Notes: a model not told the origin generated them from the letters alone. Shown: positions 35,695 to 44,963, counted from the stretch's first letter. The stretch: 63,298 nucleotides of DNA from an uncultured Bacteroidota bacterium (GCA_937924855.1 CALEYQ010000011.1:1-63298); one strand, 5' to 3'. Numbers and translations: made by a program.

Positions 35695-36578
35695 ATTTGA
35701 TATATAGTGCGCCCTTCTTTATAAAGTCTGTCTAATTCCCCAAAAAGCTCTTGAGTTTTCATCCACCAGACATAGCCATCCCCAATTTTAGATTTATGGC
35801 TAATATTTTTTTCAAATTCTTTCGCAAAGAAAGATTCAATTTCCGGAGTTTTGTCAATTCTGCTCTTATGGTATTCGGGGGTGTGACAAAAGATATTGCA
35901 ATTGATAAGTTTTTTGTCTTCCAGGCGAATTCTTGTTGATAGGGGTTGTGGCAAATAAACACCGGGGAATTTGCTTAAATCAAGGTCTTCATAGGCATGA
36001 TAAATGGTAACAGGGCCGTAACTTATTCCAATCCCCATAATTTTTCCATTTAATTCCAGCATTTTACCAAACGGGGTTCCTTTTCCAAAATTTGATCCGG
36101 TTTCATAGTGTTCCTGAGTGATGTATCTGGCATGTTTTCCCCAGGCGGAAACGGAGTGGGTGGGGTGGATGCTTCGGTAGGTACCTTCGGAATTTCGAAA
36201 GTAATTGGTTATGGCCCCGACGGTAGAAGGAGTTGTTTTAGGGTCAAAAATGAAATCAGGGTTTTTGAGGGTGTTGTACATGGAATCCTCAATTGTGAAG
36301 GTGGGAAAAACCAGGGTGCCTTCTGATGTCACCACCGATTTTAGTGCCTCCACCACATCTTTAGCCCCGTGTTCAATATATCCTAAGCCTTTTAAAGAGG
36401 AATGAACAAAAACCACATCTCCTTTTTCTACTCCGGCATCCCTGAAGCAAATTTCAAGGGTTTTAAAATCCAATAGCGTGGATTTTTTTTTAAAAGTCTG
36501 GAATTTTTTCTTTTTTAAAGCAGATTTTATCCAGTCTTTCAAAAAGGAAGGAATTATTTTCTTTAAAAGTTGTTTCAT
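35691..36578 (-). CDS. AAC(3)-family N-acyltransferase
   Basis: 295 residues. GDVVFVHSSLKGLGYIEHGAKDVVEAL, TSEGTLVFPTFTIED, STVGAITNYFRN, the catalytic-site region SIHPTHSVSAWGKHARY and GKGTPFGKMLELNGKIMGIGISYGPVTIYH are the conserved blocks of aminoglycoside 3-N-acetyltransferases. In glycan loci such proteins acylate amino sugars rather than antibiotics. A basic, hydrophobic N-terminal extension of about 35 residues may bind the membrane. Given the deacetylase and glycosyltransferase relic next to it, a sugar-modifying role is more likely than drug resistance. Confidence 0.8.
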   Translation of the reverse strand: MKQLLKKIIPSFLKDWIKSALKKKKFQTFKKKSTLLDFKTLEICFRDAGVEKGDVVFVHSSLKGLGYIEHGAKDVVEALKSVVTSEGTLVFPTFTIEDSMYNTLKNPDFIFDPKTTPSTVGAITNYFRNSEGTYRSIHPTHSVSAWGKHARYITQEHYETGSNFGKGTPFGKMLELNGKIMGIGISYGPVTIYHAYEDLDLSKFPGVYLPQPLSTRIRLEDKKLINCNIFCHTPEYHKSRIDKTPEIESFFAKEFEKNISHKSKIGDGYVWWMKTQELFGELDRLYKEGRTIYQI

Positions 36579-36746
36579 CAGTTTTTCAAAATTGTAAACC
36601 GGGTTTTTTCCCAGGGTTAATTTAATCTTTTTTTTAAAACCATGAATTGGGCCTCAAATACCTGTACGACGGCTGAATTTTGACTTTTATGATCAAATGA
36701 AGTGCTTTTTGGTACCTTAAAAATTAATACTATTGATTGCTAGTTT

Positions 36747-37702
36747 CATTTTAAGGATACCCACAATAAGCCTTTAATAACGGTTGTATCTCCGGTATAT
36801 AAGGCAGAATCGATAGTTGAAGAACTTGTTAAACAGGTATCAAACGCTTTGACTGAAATTACGGGCGACTATGAAATTATTTTGGTGAATGATGGTTCTC
36901 CTGATAAATCCTGGGCAAAAATAGTTGAGGCAACAAAGGCCGATTTCAGGGTTAAAGGACTTCAGCTCAGCCGTAATTTTGGTCAACATTATGCCATAAC
37001 AGCCGGTCTTGATTTTGCGAAAGGCGAATGGATCGTGGTTATGGATTGCGATCTTCAGGATAATCCCTCCGAAATACCTAAATTATTTGCAGAAGCACTG
37101 AAAGGATATGATATAGTTTTTGCCAGGCCTACCCGAAGAAAGGATAAATTTATTAAAAAGGCACTTTCCGGTTTATTTTACAGGGTTTACAATTTTTTAA
37201 GCGGATTGAATTTCGATGGAGGAATAGCAAACTTTGGTATTTATCATTCGAGAGTGATTGATGAATTTAAAAAAATGAATGAAAGAAGCCGTTCATTCCC
37301 TTCCCTGATTCAATATCTTGGTTTTAATTCTGCTTCCGTTCCGGTACAACATTCCGAGCGATTTGAGGGGAAGTCCTCATATACTTATTATAAACTTTTT
37401 CAACTGGCCACAAATGTAACTTTGTGAAACAGTAGCCGGCCCCTGAATATTATTACTAATCCTGGATTCGGAATTTCCTGCTTTATTTTTTAGTGGCCAT
37501 TTATAATCTGATTGCCTTCTATGCAGGTTTTATTCAGGTTGCAGGGTTTACAACTACCGTATTTTCAATCTGGTTTATTGGAGGGCTGACCTTAACAATG
37601 CCTGGAACAATTGGATTGTATTTTTGAAGAATATATGATGAAATCAAACGCCGGCCATTATATGTTGTTTCAAAGGCCTTGAATATTGAAAAAAAAGATT
37701 AG
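36747..37702 (+). pseudogene. decayed GT2 glycosyltransferase (dolichyl-phosphate sugar synthase-like)
   Basis: Reading from 36747 gives KPLITVVSPVYKAESIVEEL, then GDYEIILVNDGSPDKSW, QLSRNFGQHYAITAGLDFAKGEW and the DxD motif VVMDCDLQDNPSEIP, a clear family 2 enzyme of the DPM/ArnC type. No ATG, GTG or TTG exists in frame before codon 35 (TTG 36849). The frame ends at TGA 37425, but homology resumes after it and, shifted by frame near 37490, continues as IAFYAGFIQVAGFTTTVF and a second TGA (37627) where relatives have Gly, ending in YDEIKRRPLYVVSKALNIEKK at 37702. So there are at least two stops, one frameshift and a lost start. Confidence 0.85.
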
Positions 37703-37709
37703 GGCCTGA

Positions 37710-38843
37710 TTACTGATTTTTATTTGCCTTTAAATGGCTTCGGCAAATTACACATATGTTGCCTTCTGCGTCTTTTACCTTTGCCAGAGATTCATACAGG
37801 CTTGTTTCCCGGGTTTCTTTTAGAATATTAACCTCAACATGGTAGTCCATGTTTGGATAAACAGGAGCCATAAATAGGAAGTTGTAGCCTAAAAACAATG
37901 TTCCGTGTCCTGGAAATTCTGTGCCGTAAAACTTTGATAAAATTGAACTCAGGGTTAACCCATGAACTATTCTGGATTTAAATCCCAGGCTTTTTGCAAA
38001 AGTGTCATCGAAGTGTACAGGATTGTAATCACCACTTACCTTTCCGTATTCACTTATTTCGTCTTCTGAAAGTCTGAATGAAAATTTTTTAGAGGGTAAT
38101 TCCGAGTAAGATAAGAGAGAATTGATATGAATGGTGGCAAATGATTCTTTAAGCCAAAACCCCTCTTTGCCCCATACTTTTTGAACTGCATAATTCTGCA
38201 CCTGGGTTGAAACTTTCATTTCCTTGCAGCCCTGGTTTTTTAATTCTTTTTGGGTAAACCGAATGATGTCTGAATAAATTCCCATGCCGGAAAAAGAGGG
38301 AAGAACACCATATAAAACACCTTCTCCAACCCCATCCTGGGCAGTAACTGTAGCAAATCCGGCATTAACACCATCTTTTTTTACCAGATAGCAGGTTTTT
38401 CCTCCCTCATTGCTCAAAAATCCCCTGACCCATTCTTTATAGCTCTCATTAATACTCTGTTTGCTTAAATATGGATTGGAATTGTAATGGTTTGTATAAC
38501 CTGAAAAAATTTCATCAACAAGCGAATCAAGAACCTGGTCGTTTTTCTTTGTTAAGATTTGGAATTCTAAATCTTTGTTTCTTAATTCTTTAATCTGATA
38601 TTTTTCCAGGTCAAGATAATAGTAAACCAGAGTGTCTGCCTGAAGGTAGGGAAACCCAAGACGATCTAATGCCGGAATCTGTTCGTTCTTTTCAGATTTT
38701 ATGCTGAAAATTAAAATATCGATTTCGTTTTGTAAAATAATTTTTTTTAAAAGTTTAACATTAACATCCTCAACTATACCACGATAAACCTTCATGTTAA
38801 ACCTTTTGCTTTCGCTTTCTGAATAAATAATTGTGTGAGTCAT
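37710..38843 (-). CDS. GNAT acyltransferase fused to MaoC-like hydratase
   Basis: 377 residues. Residues 90-245 have GNAT features: TCYLVKKDGVNAGFATV, the acyl-CoA loop LYGVLPSFSGMGIYSDI (178-192) and QNYAVQKVWGKEGF (216-229). Residues 252-377 form a hot-dog domain of the MaoC/R-specific enoyl-CoA hydratase type with SGDYNPVHFDD (270-280, catalytic Asp272 and His277 by analogy) and RIVHGLTLSSI (291-301). The first 80 residues resemble a WecD-type N-domain. Such a fusion could make a 3-hydroxyacyl-CoA and transfer the acyl to an amino sugar; this is inference from domains. I know of no named protein with this architecture. Confidence 0.8.
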   Translation of the reverse strand: MTHTIIYSESESKRFNMKVYRGIVEDVNVKLLKKIILQNEIDILIFSIKSEKNEQIPALDRLGFPYLQADTLVYYYLDLEKYQIKELRNKDLEFQILTKKNDQVLDSLVDEIFSGYTNHYNSNPYLSKQSINESYKEWVRGFLSNEGGKTCYLVKKDGVNAGFATVTAQDGVGEGVLYGVLPSFSGMGIYSDIIRFTQKELKNQGCKEMKVSTQVQNYAVQKVWGKEGFWLKESFATIHINSLLSYSELPSKKFSFRLSEDEISEYGKVSGDYNPVHFDDTFAKSLGFKSRIVHGLTLSSILSKFYGTEFPGHGTLFLGYNFLFMAPVYPNMDYHVEVNILKETRETSLYESLAKVKDAEGNICVICRSHLKANKNQ

Positions 38844-38998
38844 AATATTTTAAAGTGCGTTTTTGTCTGTATTGCTTCCCAGTATAGATTTAATGCCTTT
38901 GTTTATAAAAAAAATAGCTGACTAATTTACAAAATGGTTTTATTAAAAGTTTGATTCATGGTTTCTGCTAATTTTTATTTTTAGCACATCTTTGAGAT

Positions 38999-39018
38999 AG
39001 ATTTGTAAACGCAAATCT
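38999..39018. other. 7-bp inverted repeat 3-prime of the FISUMP gene
   Basis: Perfect arms AGATTTG and CAAATCT around a 6-base loop. There is no run of T on either side, so it is a weak candidate for a terminator. The rest of the 218-bp gap holds only A/T-rich sequence. Confidence 0.35.
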
Positions 39019-39061
39019 TAGGACAACTTTTCCCTTACACCTGGCTATCCCCACCTCAAGT

Positions 39062-39703
39062 TTATTCTTTCCTTAAACATCGTACCGGAAATCGTCTTGT
39101 TTTTTTTGGTGTGTCAATTATATTATAATTATGGCTGTGTTTGTAATGCCCCGAGTTGCCTATATGTAAATGGGTCTTACCCAGGGTTGGTTTTTCATCT
39201 TTCAACCACAGATTTCCCTGGCTGTACTTTTGAATTAATTTTTTTCCTTCTACCCAACCCAAAAGCTCAATGTTCAGGTATTGCGGGTAGGTTATGGGAA
39301 TGTTCCTGATTAGCTCAGCACCCCAGGTGGTGTCTTTTATGTGGATATGAAAGGAATCTTTTTCCCAATGCAGGTCATCTGCACTTATTCCTTGTAAAAC
39401 CGCAATGTGCTCCACAGCATTTTTCCATTCATCCCATGTCGGCACATGCCATCCGGCAGGACAAACATTATCAAGTTCGATGTAATAGTAAAAATTGGTT
39501 TTGGCACAAACCTCATGTTTCGGATTTTCTGTACACCAGCTATTCGGGGCACCAAACCTCAAATCACTTTTAAACCACCAATAATCTCCCAGTTTTATCA
39601 GGGGATAGCTGTTGTTGTCTCTCGGGTCGGTAAACAGACTATCCTGACCTGAGGAAACCAATGAACCGGAAAGACAAACAAACAGGAGAAGAAGATTTTT
39701 CAT
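39062..39703 (-). CDS. exported FISUMP domain protein
   Basis: 213 residues. Signal peptide NLLLLFVCLSGSLVSSGQ. The domain runs DPRDNNSYPLIKLGDYWWFKSDLRF, then VCPAGWHVPTWDEWKNAVEHI and ends RRFPVRCLRKE, which are the Fibrobacter succinogenes major paralogous (FISUMP, C-type-lectin-like) landmarks. Many are cell-surface proteins; no T9SS tail is present, so it is probably a periplasmic or lipoprotein-like variant. Confidence 0.78.
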   Translation of the reverse strand: MKNLLLLFVCLSGSLVSSGQDSLFTDPRDNNSYPLIKLGDYWWFKSDLRFGAPNSWCTENPKHEVCAKTNFYYYIELDNVCPAGWHVPTWDEWKNAVEHIAVLQGISADDLHWEKDSFHIHIKDTTWGAELIRNIPITYPQYLNIELLGWVEGKKLIQKYSQGNLWLKDEKPTLGKTHLHIGNSGHYKHSHNYNIIDTPKKTRRFPVRCLRKE

Positions 39704-39795
39704 GAGAATGTTTTGGGTTTCTCCGGATAATGAGGGTTTTAGTTAATGGCTGATGTTGAGATTGGTTTTAGGGACTACATTTCTGATATACAGGA

Positions 39796-41157
39796 CTAAG
39801 GATTATGAAAAGTGGAATTCTCCGGTTTAGGCTTTCGCTTTATCATACGGTTTGGGTAAATAATCAATTGGATGAAATTAAATTCCAGGTTATCAAACGA
39901 AATTTTCGACTTTCCTTCTACCTCCAGAAAAAGATCAGGAAACCACCTTAAGTTTGTTCTGAGTATCCAGGACTGAATTCTGTTGGGCCTGATGTCCCAA
40001 CCAAAAGTAAGACCATACCCAATTTTCTCATCCCCGATATCATACACGGAGGAGCCTTCAAAATCTTCTTTAAAGGACAGGTTTTCATAACTTATGGCCG
40101 GACCTGCAAAAGGAACAAAGCCATGATAATCGAATAAGTGCTTTGTTATCTCCATCAGAAGTGATTTTCTTGAAGCTTCCTGAACGGCTCCATAGGTATT
40201 GGTGTTTCCCTTATATCCTCTGTAGGCCAATGCTAAATTTAAGTCGGGATTATGTAAATAGTAACCCAATGCAAAGTCGGCCATGGTTGAATTAATATAT
40301 TTGTTGATATAGGGTCTGAAGGTTTCGTTATAACTGCTTTTCTTTAGCCAGAAATTGGATGAAATTCCTACGCCAAAATACAGACTGTTCAGCCTGCCTT
40401 TTTCAGCCAGAATATCTGTAATTTGCTTTGTGCGTCCTGACTCCCAGTCTTTTTCTGCACTCATGGTGGTTTCCAGCATTATCCTGAAAGTGAGGTTGGC
40501 ATAAAAAGGGGGAGTATTTATTTTTTCTGGATGCGTACGCGATATGTAGTAGTTCTGCTGGTTTTGATAATTCCAGGAAAAACCAAGGTCAAACAATTGA
40601 TTTTTCGAATTGAAAGTTAGTCCTGCAATGAGGGGAAAACCTGTTTGGTTTAACTCGGGGCCACTGGAAAACGGCAAATTATTGTTTTGTTGCTCAAAAT
40701 AAAAATCCGCAAGCGAAACGCCGAGATAGGGTCTTACCTTGTTGCGCTCTATACGCAAAGGAAAATATTTAAAAGTAGTTTCTACTCCCCGCTGCGCCTT
40801 AATCTCCTGATTGTTTTGTTTGTGGGTTGTTATAAACAGGGGAATGCCAATACAAAAATCTGCATGTCTCCAAAAATGAGTCCCACCAATTAAAAACCTC
40901 GGTGCATAGCTGTTGGGCAAACCGGCGGATTGGATGTTTCCATTTATATCCAAATACCGTGTTGTTCCTCCAAATCCCGACTGGATATCAATGCCCATGT
41001 TTAACTGAGCAAATCTATGTCTGGTTTGCTTTTCGGTATAAACCTGGGAATAGGAACATTGAAACATTCCCTGGAGCAAGAGGGTAATGAAAATAACCTG
41101 CGTTATACAATGCCCGGGAATTATTTTCGGTTTCTGAAAGGGTTTGGTATTATTCAT
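39796..41157 (-). CDS. predicted outer-membrane beta-barrel protein
   Basis: 453 residues with a cleavable signal (VIFITLLLQGMFQCSYSQ). The body is a series of aromatic beta strands with turns (FLIGGTHFWRHADFCIGIP, LYFGVGISSNFWLKK, ADFALGYYLHNPDLNLALAYRG, YGLTFGWDIRPNRI) as in large barrels, and Arg/Trp-rich strand ends. No named family recognised. A perfect -7 box TATCTTTG lies at 41186-41193 on the minus strand, 28 bp before the start. Next to a second small barrel (41228), 70 bp away. Confidence 0.6.
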   Translation of the reverse strand: MNNTKPFQKPKIIPGHCITQVIFITLLLQGMFQCSYSQVYTEKQTRHRFAQLNMGIDIQSGFGGTTRYLDINGNIQSAGLPNSYAPRFLIGGTHFWRHADFCIGIPLFITTHKQNNQEIKAQRGVETTFKYFPLRIERNKVRPYLGVSLADFYFEQQNNNLPFSSGPELNQTGFPLIAGLTFNSKNQLFDLGFSWNYQNQQNYYISRTHPEKINTPPFYANLTFRIMLETTMSAEKDWESGRTKQITDILAEKGRLNSLYFGVGISSNFWLKKSSYNETFRPYINKYINSTMADFALGYYLHNPDLNLALAYRGYKGNTNTYGAVQEASRKSLLMEITKHLFDYHGFVPFAGPAISYENLSFKEDFEGSSVYDIGDEKIGYGLTFGWDIRPNRIQSWILRTNLRWFPDLFLEVEGKSKISFDNLEFNFIQLIIYPNRMIKRKPKPENSTFHNP

Positions 41158-41185
41158 TTTTTTCAGTTTCTGTGGTTTCCCAAAT

Positions 41186-41193
41186 CAAAGATA
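41186..41193 (-). promoter_or_regulatory. -7 box TATCTTTG for the outer-membrane protein at 39796
   Basis: Perfect TAnnTTTG on the minus strand in the 70-bp gap before the start at 41157. No clear -33 partner. Confidence 0.45.
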
Positions 41194-41227
41194 CCCCTGA
41201 TTCCTGAATTTTATGCCCCCGGGCTGC

Positions 41228-41911
41228 TCATTCTCCCGCCTCGGGCCTGATATGTAAGGAAAATCCAACCTGACCCGAAACGATTCCTGTCCATGACTTG
41301 CCGGTAAGTCCTCTGGTTTGGTTTATTACAACCTCAGTATTCGGAGAAAAGAAATAGGGGGTGTAGCCTATAGCGATAAAAGGCGATAAACAAAATTTGT
41401 TTTTTAAGGGTAAATAATACCCGAACCTCAGGCCAATATCGCCGCCGATTCCAAACGCCCTTGATTTCGTTTCATCATATACAAACGGCTTTCCATTGGT
41501 ATGCCGGTAAAGGCCGCTCGTTGTGGCAGAAATTATTAACTCCGTGTAAAAATCCGGAAGGGTTTCCTGATTTTCATAATGAAAAAGGTAGCCTAAATTC
41601 AGGAAATGCAGATTTAAGCGGTTTGTCAAATTCTCATTTTCGGCCATGCTTCCAAAATAGGCATAGGCGATATTTATACCCTGCTGAAACTTTTTGGTAG
41701 TGTTAAAAAGATAGGATGCCGAGGTGCTTATGCCATGCATCAACAAGGGTTGTTTATTGGTTATGAAGGGCCTGCTGAAATTATAGGTTTGTATGGCTTT
41801 GTCCCACTGTTTGGCAAACATATATTTATAGGAAGCTTCAGTTTTAAATTCCCCGGCCAGGGAACTGCCGACTGAAAGGATGAGTAGTCCCGTAATGAGC
41901 CGGATATTCAC
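41228..41911 (-). CDS. predicted outer-membrane protein, small beta-barrel
   Basis: 227 residues with a signal peptide (IRLITGLLILSVGSSLAG). Strands such as FKTEASYKYMFAKQW, GISTSASYLFNTTKKF, LHFLNLGYLFHYENQ, FGIGGDIGLRFGYYLPL and IVSGQVGFSLHI suggest an eight- to ten-stranded barrel. Its start overlaps the stop of the oxidoreductase gene by 4 bp, so both are cotranslated. Function unknown. Confidence 0.6.
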   Translation of the reverse strand: MNIRLITGLLILSVGSSLAGEFKTEASYKYMFAKQWDKAIQTYNFSRPFITNKQPLLMHGISTSASYLFNTTKKFQQGINIAYAYFGSMAENENLTNRLNLHFLNLGYLFHYENQETLPDFYTELIISATTSGLYRHTNGKPFVYDETKSRAFGIGGDIGLRFGYYLPLKNKFCLSPFIAIGYTPYFFSPNTEVVINQTRGLTGKSWTGIVSGQVGFSLHIRPEAGE

Positions 41912-43248
41912 TTTTTAACGGTGTTTAATATGTCTATTACAGCTTTGTAGCCGGATTCAAGGGCTCCATGTACGGTCTGATGGTGTCCGTTGAGGTTCAT
42001 CGCTTCCCCTGCAAAAAATAATTTCTTTTCCACCGTTTGAGCGGCAACTTTTCTTGCATTTTCCATGCCAATGGTGCTGTAGGAATATGCTCCCCTTATA
42101 AAAGGATGGGTAGTCCAGTTTTGAACATGCGATCCTATAAAGGAAGCGCTTGCCTGTCCATTATACATGGTGTCGAGCTCCTGCAGCAAAGCTGTGGTAA
42201 TGGCTGCATCGCTGCCTAATGAATTTAAATATTCGGCCTGTTCTCCCATTACAAAAGCCAGTAGTACATTATCCGCCGTTGCTTTTCCTGTACTTTCATC
42301 GGCATAGGCGGCGCAAACGCTGCCCCCAATTATATTTTCATGGAAAAACTTTTGGCTGAATTTCAGAAATACTTTCATACCTGCATCCATGCCAATTTTG
42401 GAAAAAGCACTTGTTTGCCCGGAAGACAAGGCCGGTATAAACTGAATGTCGTTTGATTTCAGAACCGTGATGGGAACCGTAATAATTACTTTATCGGCCG
42501 TATAAGTGGTGTTGTTGCTGTCGCTTACCACAATATCGGATTGTGAATAATCAATTTTGGTGACAATGGTGTTAAGTTGAATGTTGTCTTTTACATTAAT
42601 GGCAATTTGATTGTCAATCAAATCAAAAAAAGTTTCCTGGAATTTAAAATCATCATCGCCGGAATTCCAGTTTTCCTCTTCCAGATTATTGTAATAAACG
42701 GATAAACGGGAAGCTGCCGCCCCCTGATCTCCGGCAATGTTCTCAACTATATATTTGTATTCATTGCCCAGGCCCCTTTGTGTGGCATAATCGCGGTAGG
42801 AAATGTCCGGTAATCCACTCCCCTCAAATATGTTAACATTAGCGGGCAGACTGTCAACGAGTTGATTGTTGAACCAGTATTTAACCGCACTGTTATCCTG
42901 GCTTATTTTCGTTTTGGATTTCTGAATTAAATCACCCAGGATATTATTTTTCCCATGTAACCACTGGGCTCCCAGGTCGAGGGGGAAATTTGCAAAGCCG
43001 CTTAGTTTTCCCATCCGCCCCCCGTACGAAGAATAGGCTTCCAGAATCTGGAAATTTATTCCCTTCGATTTTAACAGGTATCCGGCATATAAACCTGCTG
43101 CTCCGCCTCCAATAATTAAAACTTTCCCCTTATAGTTAATGTTTTTGAACAGACTTTCTTTTCGGCAAGCGGAAAGAAGGGTTGAAGGAATGAGCAAACC
43201 TCCTATAGAAAGCAGGGTGGTTTGTTTTAAAAAATCTCTTCTGTCCAT
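41908..43248 (-). CDS. exported flavin amine oxidase family protein
   Basis: 446 residues. The N-terminus DRRDFLKQTTLLSIGGLLIPSTLLSACRKE combines a twin-arginine-like RRDFLK motif with a lipobox cysteine, so it is probably a Tat-exported lipoprotein. KVLIIGGGAAGLYAGYLLKSKG is the FAD dinucleotide-binding motif; GGRMGKL and LDLGAQWLHG follow, and the C-terminal FAGEAMNLNGHHQTVHGALESGYKA closes the FAD site. It should oxidise an amine, amino acid or polyene-like substrate outside the cytoplasm. Confidence 0.85.
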   Translation of the reverse strand: MDRRDFLKQTTLLSIGGLLIPSTLLSACRKESLFKNINYKGKVLIIGGGAAGLYAGYLLKSKGINFQILEAYSSYGGRMGKLSGFANFPLDLGAQWLHGKNNILGDLIQKSKTKISQDNSAVKYWFNNQLVDSLPANVNIFEGSGLPDISYRDYATQRGLGNEYKYIVENIAGDQGAAASRLSVYYNNLEEENWNSGDDDFKFQETFFDLIDNQIAINVKDNIQLNTIVTKIDYSQSDIVVSDSNNTTYTADKVIITVPITVLKSNDIQFIPALSSGQTSAFSKIGMDAGMKVFLKFSQKFFHENIIGGSVCAAYADESTGKATADNVLLAFVMGEQAEYLNSLGSDAAITTALLQELDTMYNGQASASFIGSHVQNWTTHPFIRGAYSYSTIGMENARKVAAQTVEKKLFFAGEAMNLNGHHQTVHGALESGYKAVIDILNTVKK

Positions 43249-43288
43249 TTTGCTTTGCGGTTTATAGTTGTTTTCAGGGGAGGGAATT

Positions 43289-43296
43289 CAAATGTA
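43289..43296 (-). promoter_or_regulatory. -7 box TACATTTG for the amine oxidase operon
   Basis: Perfect TAnnTTTG on the minus strand, 40 bp before the amine oxidase start at 43248. The -33 element is not clear. Confidence 0.45.
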
Positions 43297-43350
43297 AGTT
43301 AAAAGCCTTGAAATTTCACTTGAGCTTAGATTTTCCCTCCATTATATTGG

Positions 43351-43538
43351 CTCAACTAACCGTTTATAATCGTTTATAAACGATTAATTACCGGCTTTTT
43401 ATCTTCCAAATTGTACTTTGGTAGCGGGGAGGGCGTAACACGCCCCCACCCGAGAAAATTTCCTTTTTGCCTGGGAATTGACCGGATCAAAATTTTGTTT
43501 GCCCTGCCTTACCTCCCCGCGCCCCTCATATAGCCCCT
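43351..43538. repeat. island repeat element, copy A (left half)
   Basis: 188 bp closely similar to 46950-47136, same orientation. It contains a perfect palindrome CGTTTATAAACG (43371-43382), an imperfect hairpin CCAAATTGTACTTTGG, and a GC-rich stem GGGCGT / ACGCCC with an AAC loop (43431-43445). It ends at CTCATATAGCCCCT. The following bases to about 43630 show only weak similarity to the right half, so this copy may be internally degraded. The 404-bp gap 43249-43652 otherwise holds nothing recognisable. Confidence 0.75.
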
Positions 43539-43652
43539 ACTAAGTAACAATACCATTGCCTTCAGTTGTTTGGGGTGGACTTGTCAAGCGGAAAAGGAGT
43601 AGAGGGGGAGATTTGATTGAAATGTAATTTAACCTGAATTTTTTTGAGCAAA

Positions 43653-44963
43653 TTATTTATTTTTTATCCTTCTTCGTGTTCTGATTACTAAATGCTTTTT
43701 AGACAATGAAAGAAGGGTATGGTGTAGGGGCACCAGAAGTGAGGCTATCAGGGTTAGAATGACCAGCATCAAATAAGGTGTGTGGTCGGTAAGATTGGCA
43801 ATCAGGGGATGGGCCAGAAGGGCTATAAATTCGAACAATAGTAGAAGTCCTATGGTAGAAAGTATTTCAACATACCGAAAATTTATTTTCTTTTTTCTTA
43901 ATAGGATCAGAAGTGAAAATAAAATAAGAATGATTAAACTGATAATCAGATATTGGATTAAATCCTCCCGGGCCTTACTTTGTTTTTCTTTTTCTTCTGT
44001 TAACTGATCCTGTCTTATTTCCTCCAGAAAGGCCAGGTTTTGAACCTGTCTTATTTTTTCGTTGTTGGAAATACTGTCCCGGATGATGGAAATAACCTCT
44101 GAATAATATAAGGCACTATCCAGCTGATTTTTTAATTTATGTGCAGTTTGAAGCAAATGTGCAGCATCGGAAATACGTTTTCCTGAGTTTAATGTTTTGG
44201 ATATGTGGTATGCCTGGTATGAAACGAAAAGGCAGGAATCAATTTGTCCGGTTTTAACATAGTAGTTTCCAATATTTACAAGAATTTCGGCCATGTATCT
44301 TTGGTCGTTTTGTAAACGGGCAAGATCCAGTGACAGTTTATAATGTTCCAATGCAAGAGTTCCTTTGTTTTGCTCCAGGTAAATGGTTCCCAAATTATTC
44401 AGAATGGCATATATGCTGGTAGTATCATTGGTTTCCAGGGCTGAGGCATAAGCATTTTGGGTATAAATTCCTGCCGAATCCAAAGAATTAAGCTTGAGGT
44501 AGGCCTCTCCAATGTTTACCAGGAGAATTGTTTCTACTCTTTTGTGTTTATAATTTTTATTCAATTCTCTGGCTTTGAACAGATTCTTAAGGGTTTTTCT
44601 ATAATCTCCCTGTTCCAGATAGATAAGGGATATGTCGTTGTATGAAGATATGATACCTCCAAGGCTGTCGATGCTTTCAAAAATTCCAAGGGCTTTTAGG
44701 TGGAGTTTTAAAGATTGAGGATAGTCGCCCAAAACCCAGAAGCATTTTCCAAGATCCAGGTAACCTACAGCTTCTGCATAGGCATCCCCTGATTTTTGGG
44801 CAAGTAAAATTTCTTCGCGGGATAATTTTAAAGCTTCTCTGGGGTTTGATTTGAGGGTTTTATTTACCTCGTCATGAAGTTTTTTTAAATCGGTATTTTC
44901 CAGGGCAACAGCCGAATGCAGACCTATAAAAAAGAACCAGAGTATTTTTAATAAATTTTTCAT
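43653..44963 (-). CDS. TPR protein with C-terminal membrane segments
   Basis: 436 residues. Signal peptide (LLKILWFFFIGLHSAVA). Six to seven TPRs cover residues 30-310 (for example VGYLDLGKCFWVLGDYPQSL, YAILNNLGTIYLEQNKGTLA). A coiled coil (FLEEIRQDQLTEEKEKQSKA) leads to three hydrophobic helices (YLIISLIILILFSLLILL, ILSTIGLLLLFEFIALLAH, LMLVILTLIASLLVPL) and a basic tail, with no kinase or phosphatase domain. The usual Bacteroidota architecture ends in a LytTR or histidine-kinase module; its absence here makes the output unclear. It lies between half-copies of the island repeat. Confidence 0.72.
   Translation of the reverse strand: MKNLLKILWFFFIGLHSAVALENTDLKKLHDEVNKTLKSNPREALKLSREEILLAQKSGDAYAEAVGYLDLGKCFWVLGDYPQSLKLHLKALGIFESIDSLGGIISSYNDISLIYLEQGDYRKTLKNLFKARELNKNYKHKRVETILLVNIGEAYLKLNSLDSAGIYTQNAYASALETNDTTSIYAILNNLGTIYLEQNKGTLALEHYKLSLDLARLQNDQRYMAEILVNIGNYYVKTGQIDSCLFVSYQAYHISKTLNSGKRISDAAHLLQTAHKLKNQLDSALYYSEVISIIRDSISNNEKIRQVQNLAFLEEIRQDQLTEEKEKQSKAREDLIQYLIISLIILILFSLLILLRKKKINFRYVEILSTIGLLLLFEFIALLAHPLIANLTDHTPYLMLVILTLIASLLVPLHHTLLSLSKKHLVIRTRRRIKNK

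Noticed and set aside
35691..36578. Aminoglycoside resistance gene
   Set aside because: The AAC(3) fold is present, but the setting next to a deacetylase-like gene and a glycosyltransferase relic, and the N-terminal extension, point to sugar acylation; no resistance claim is justified from sequence.
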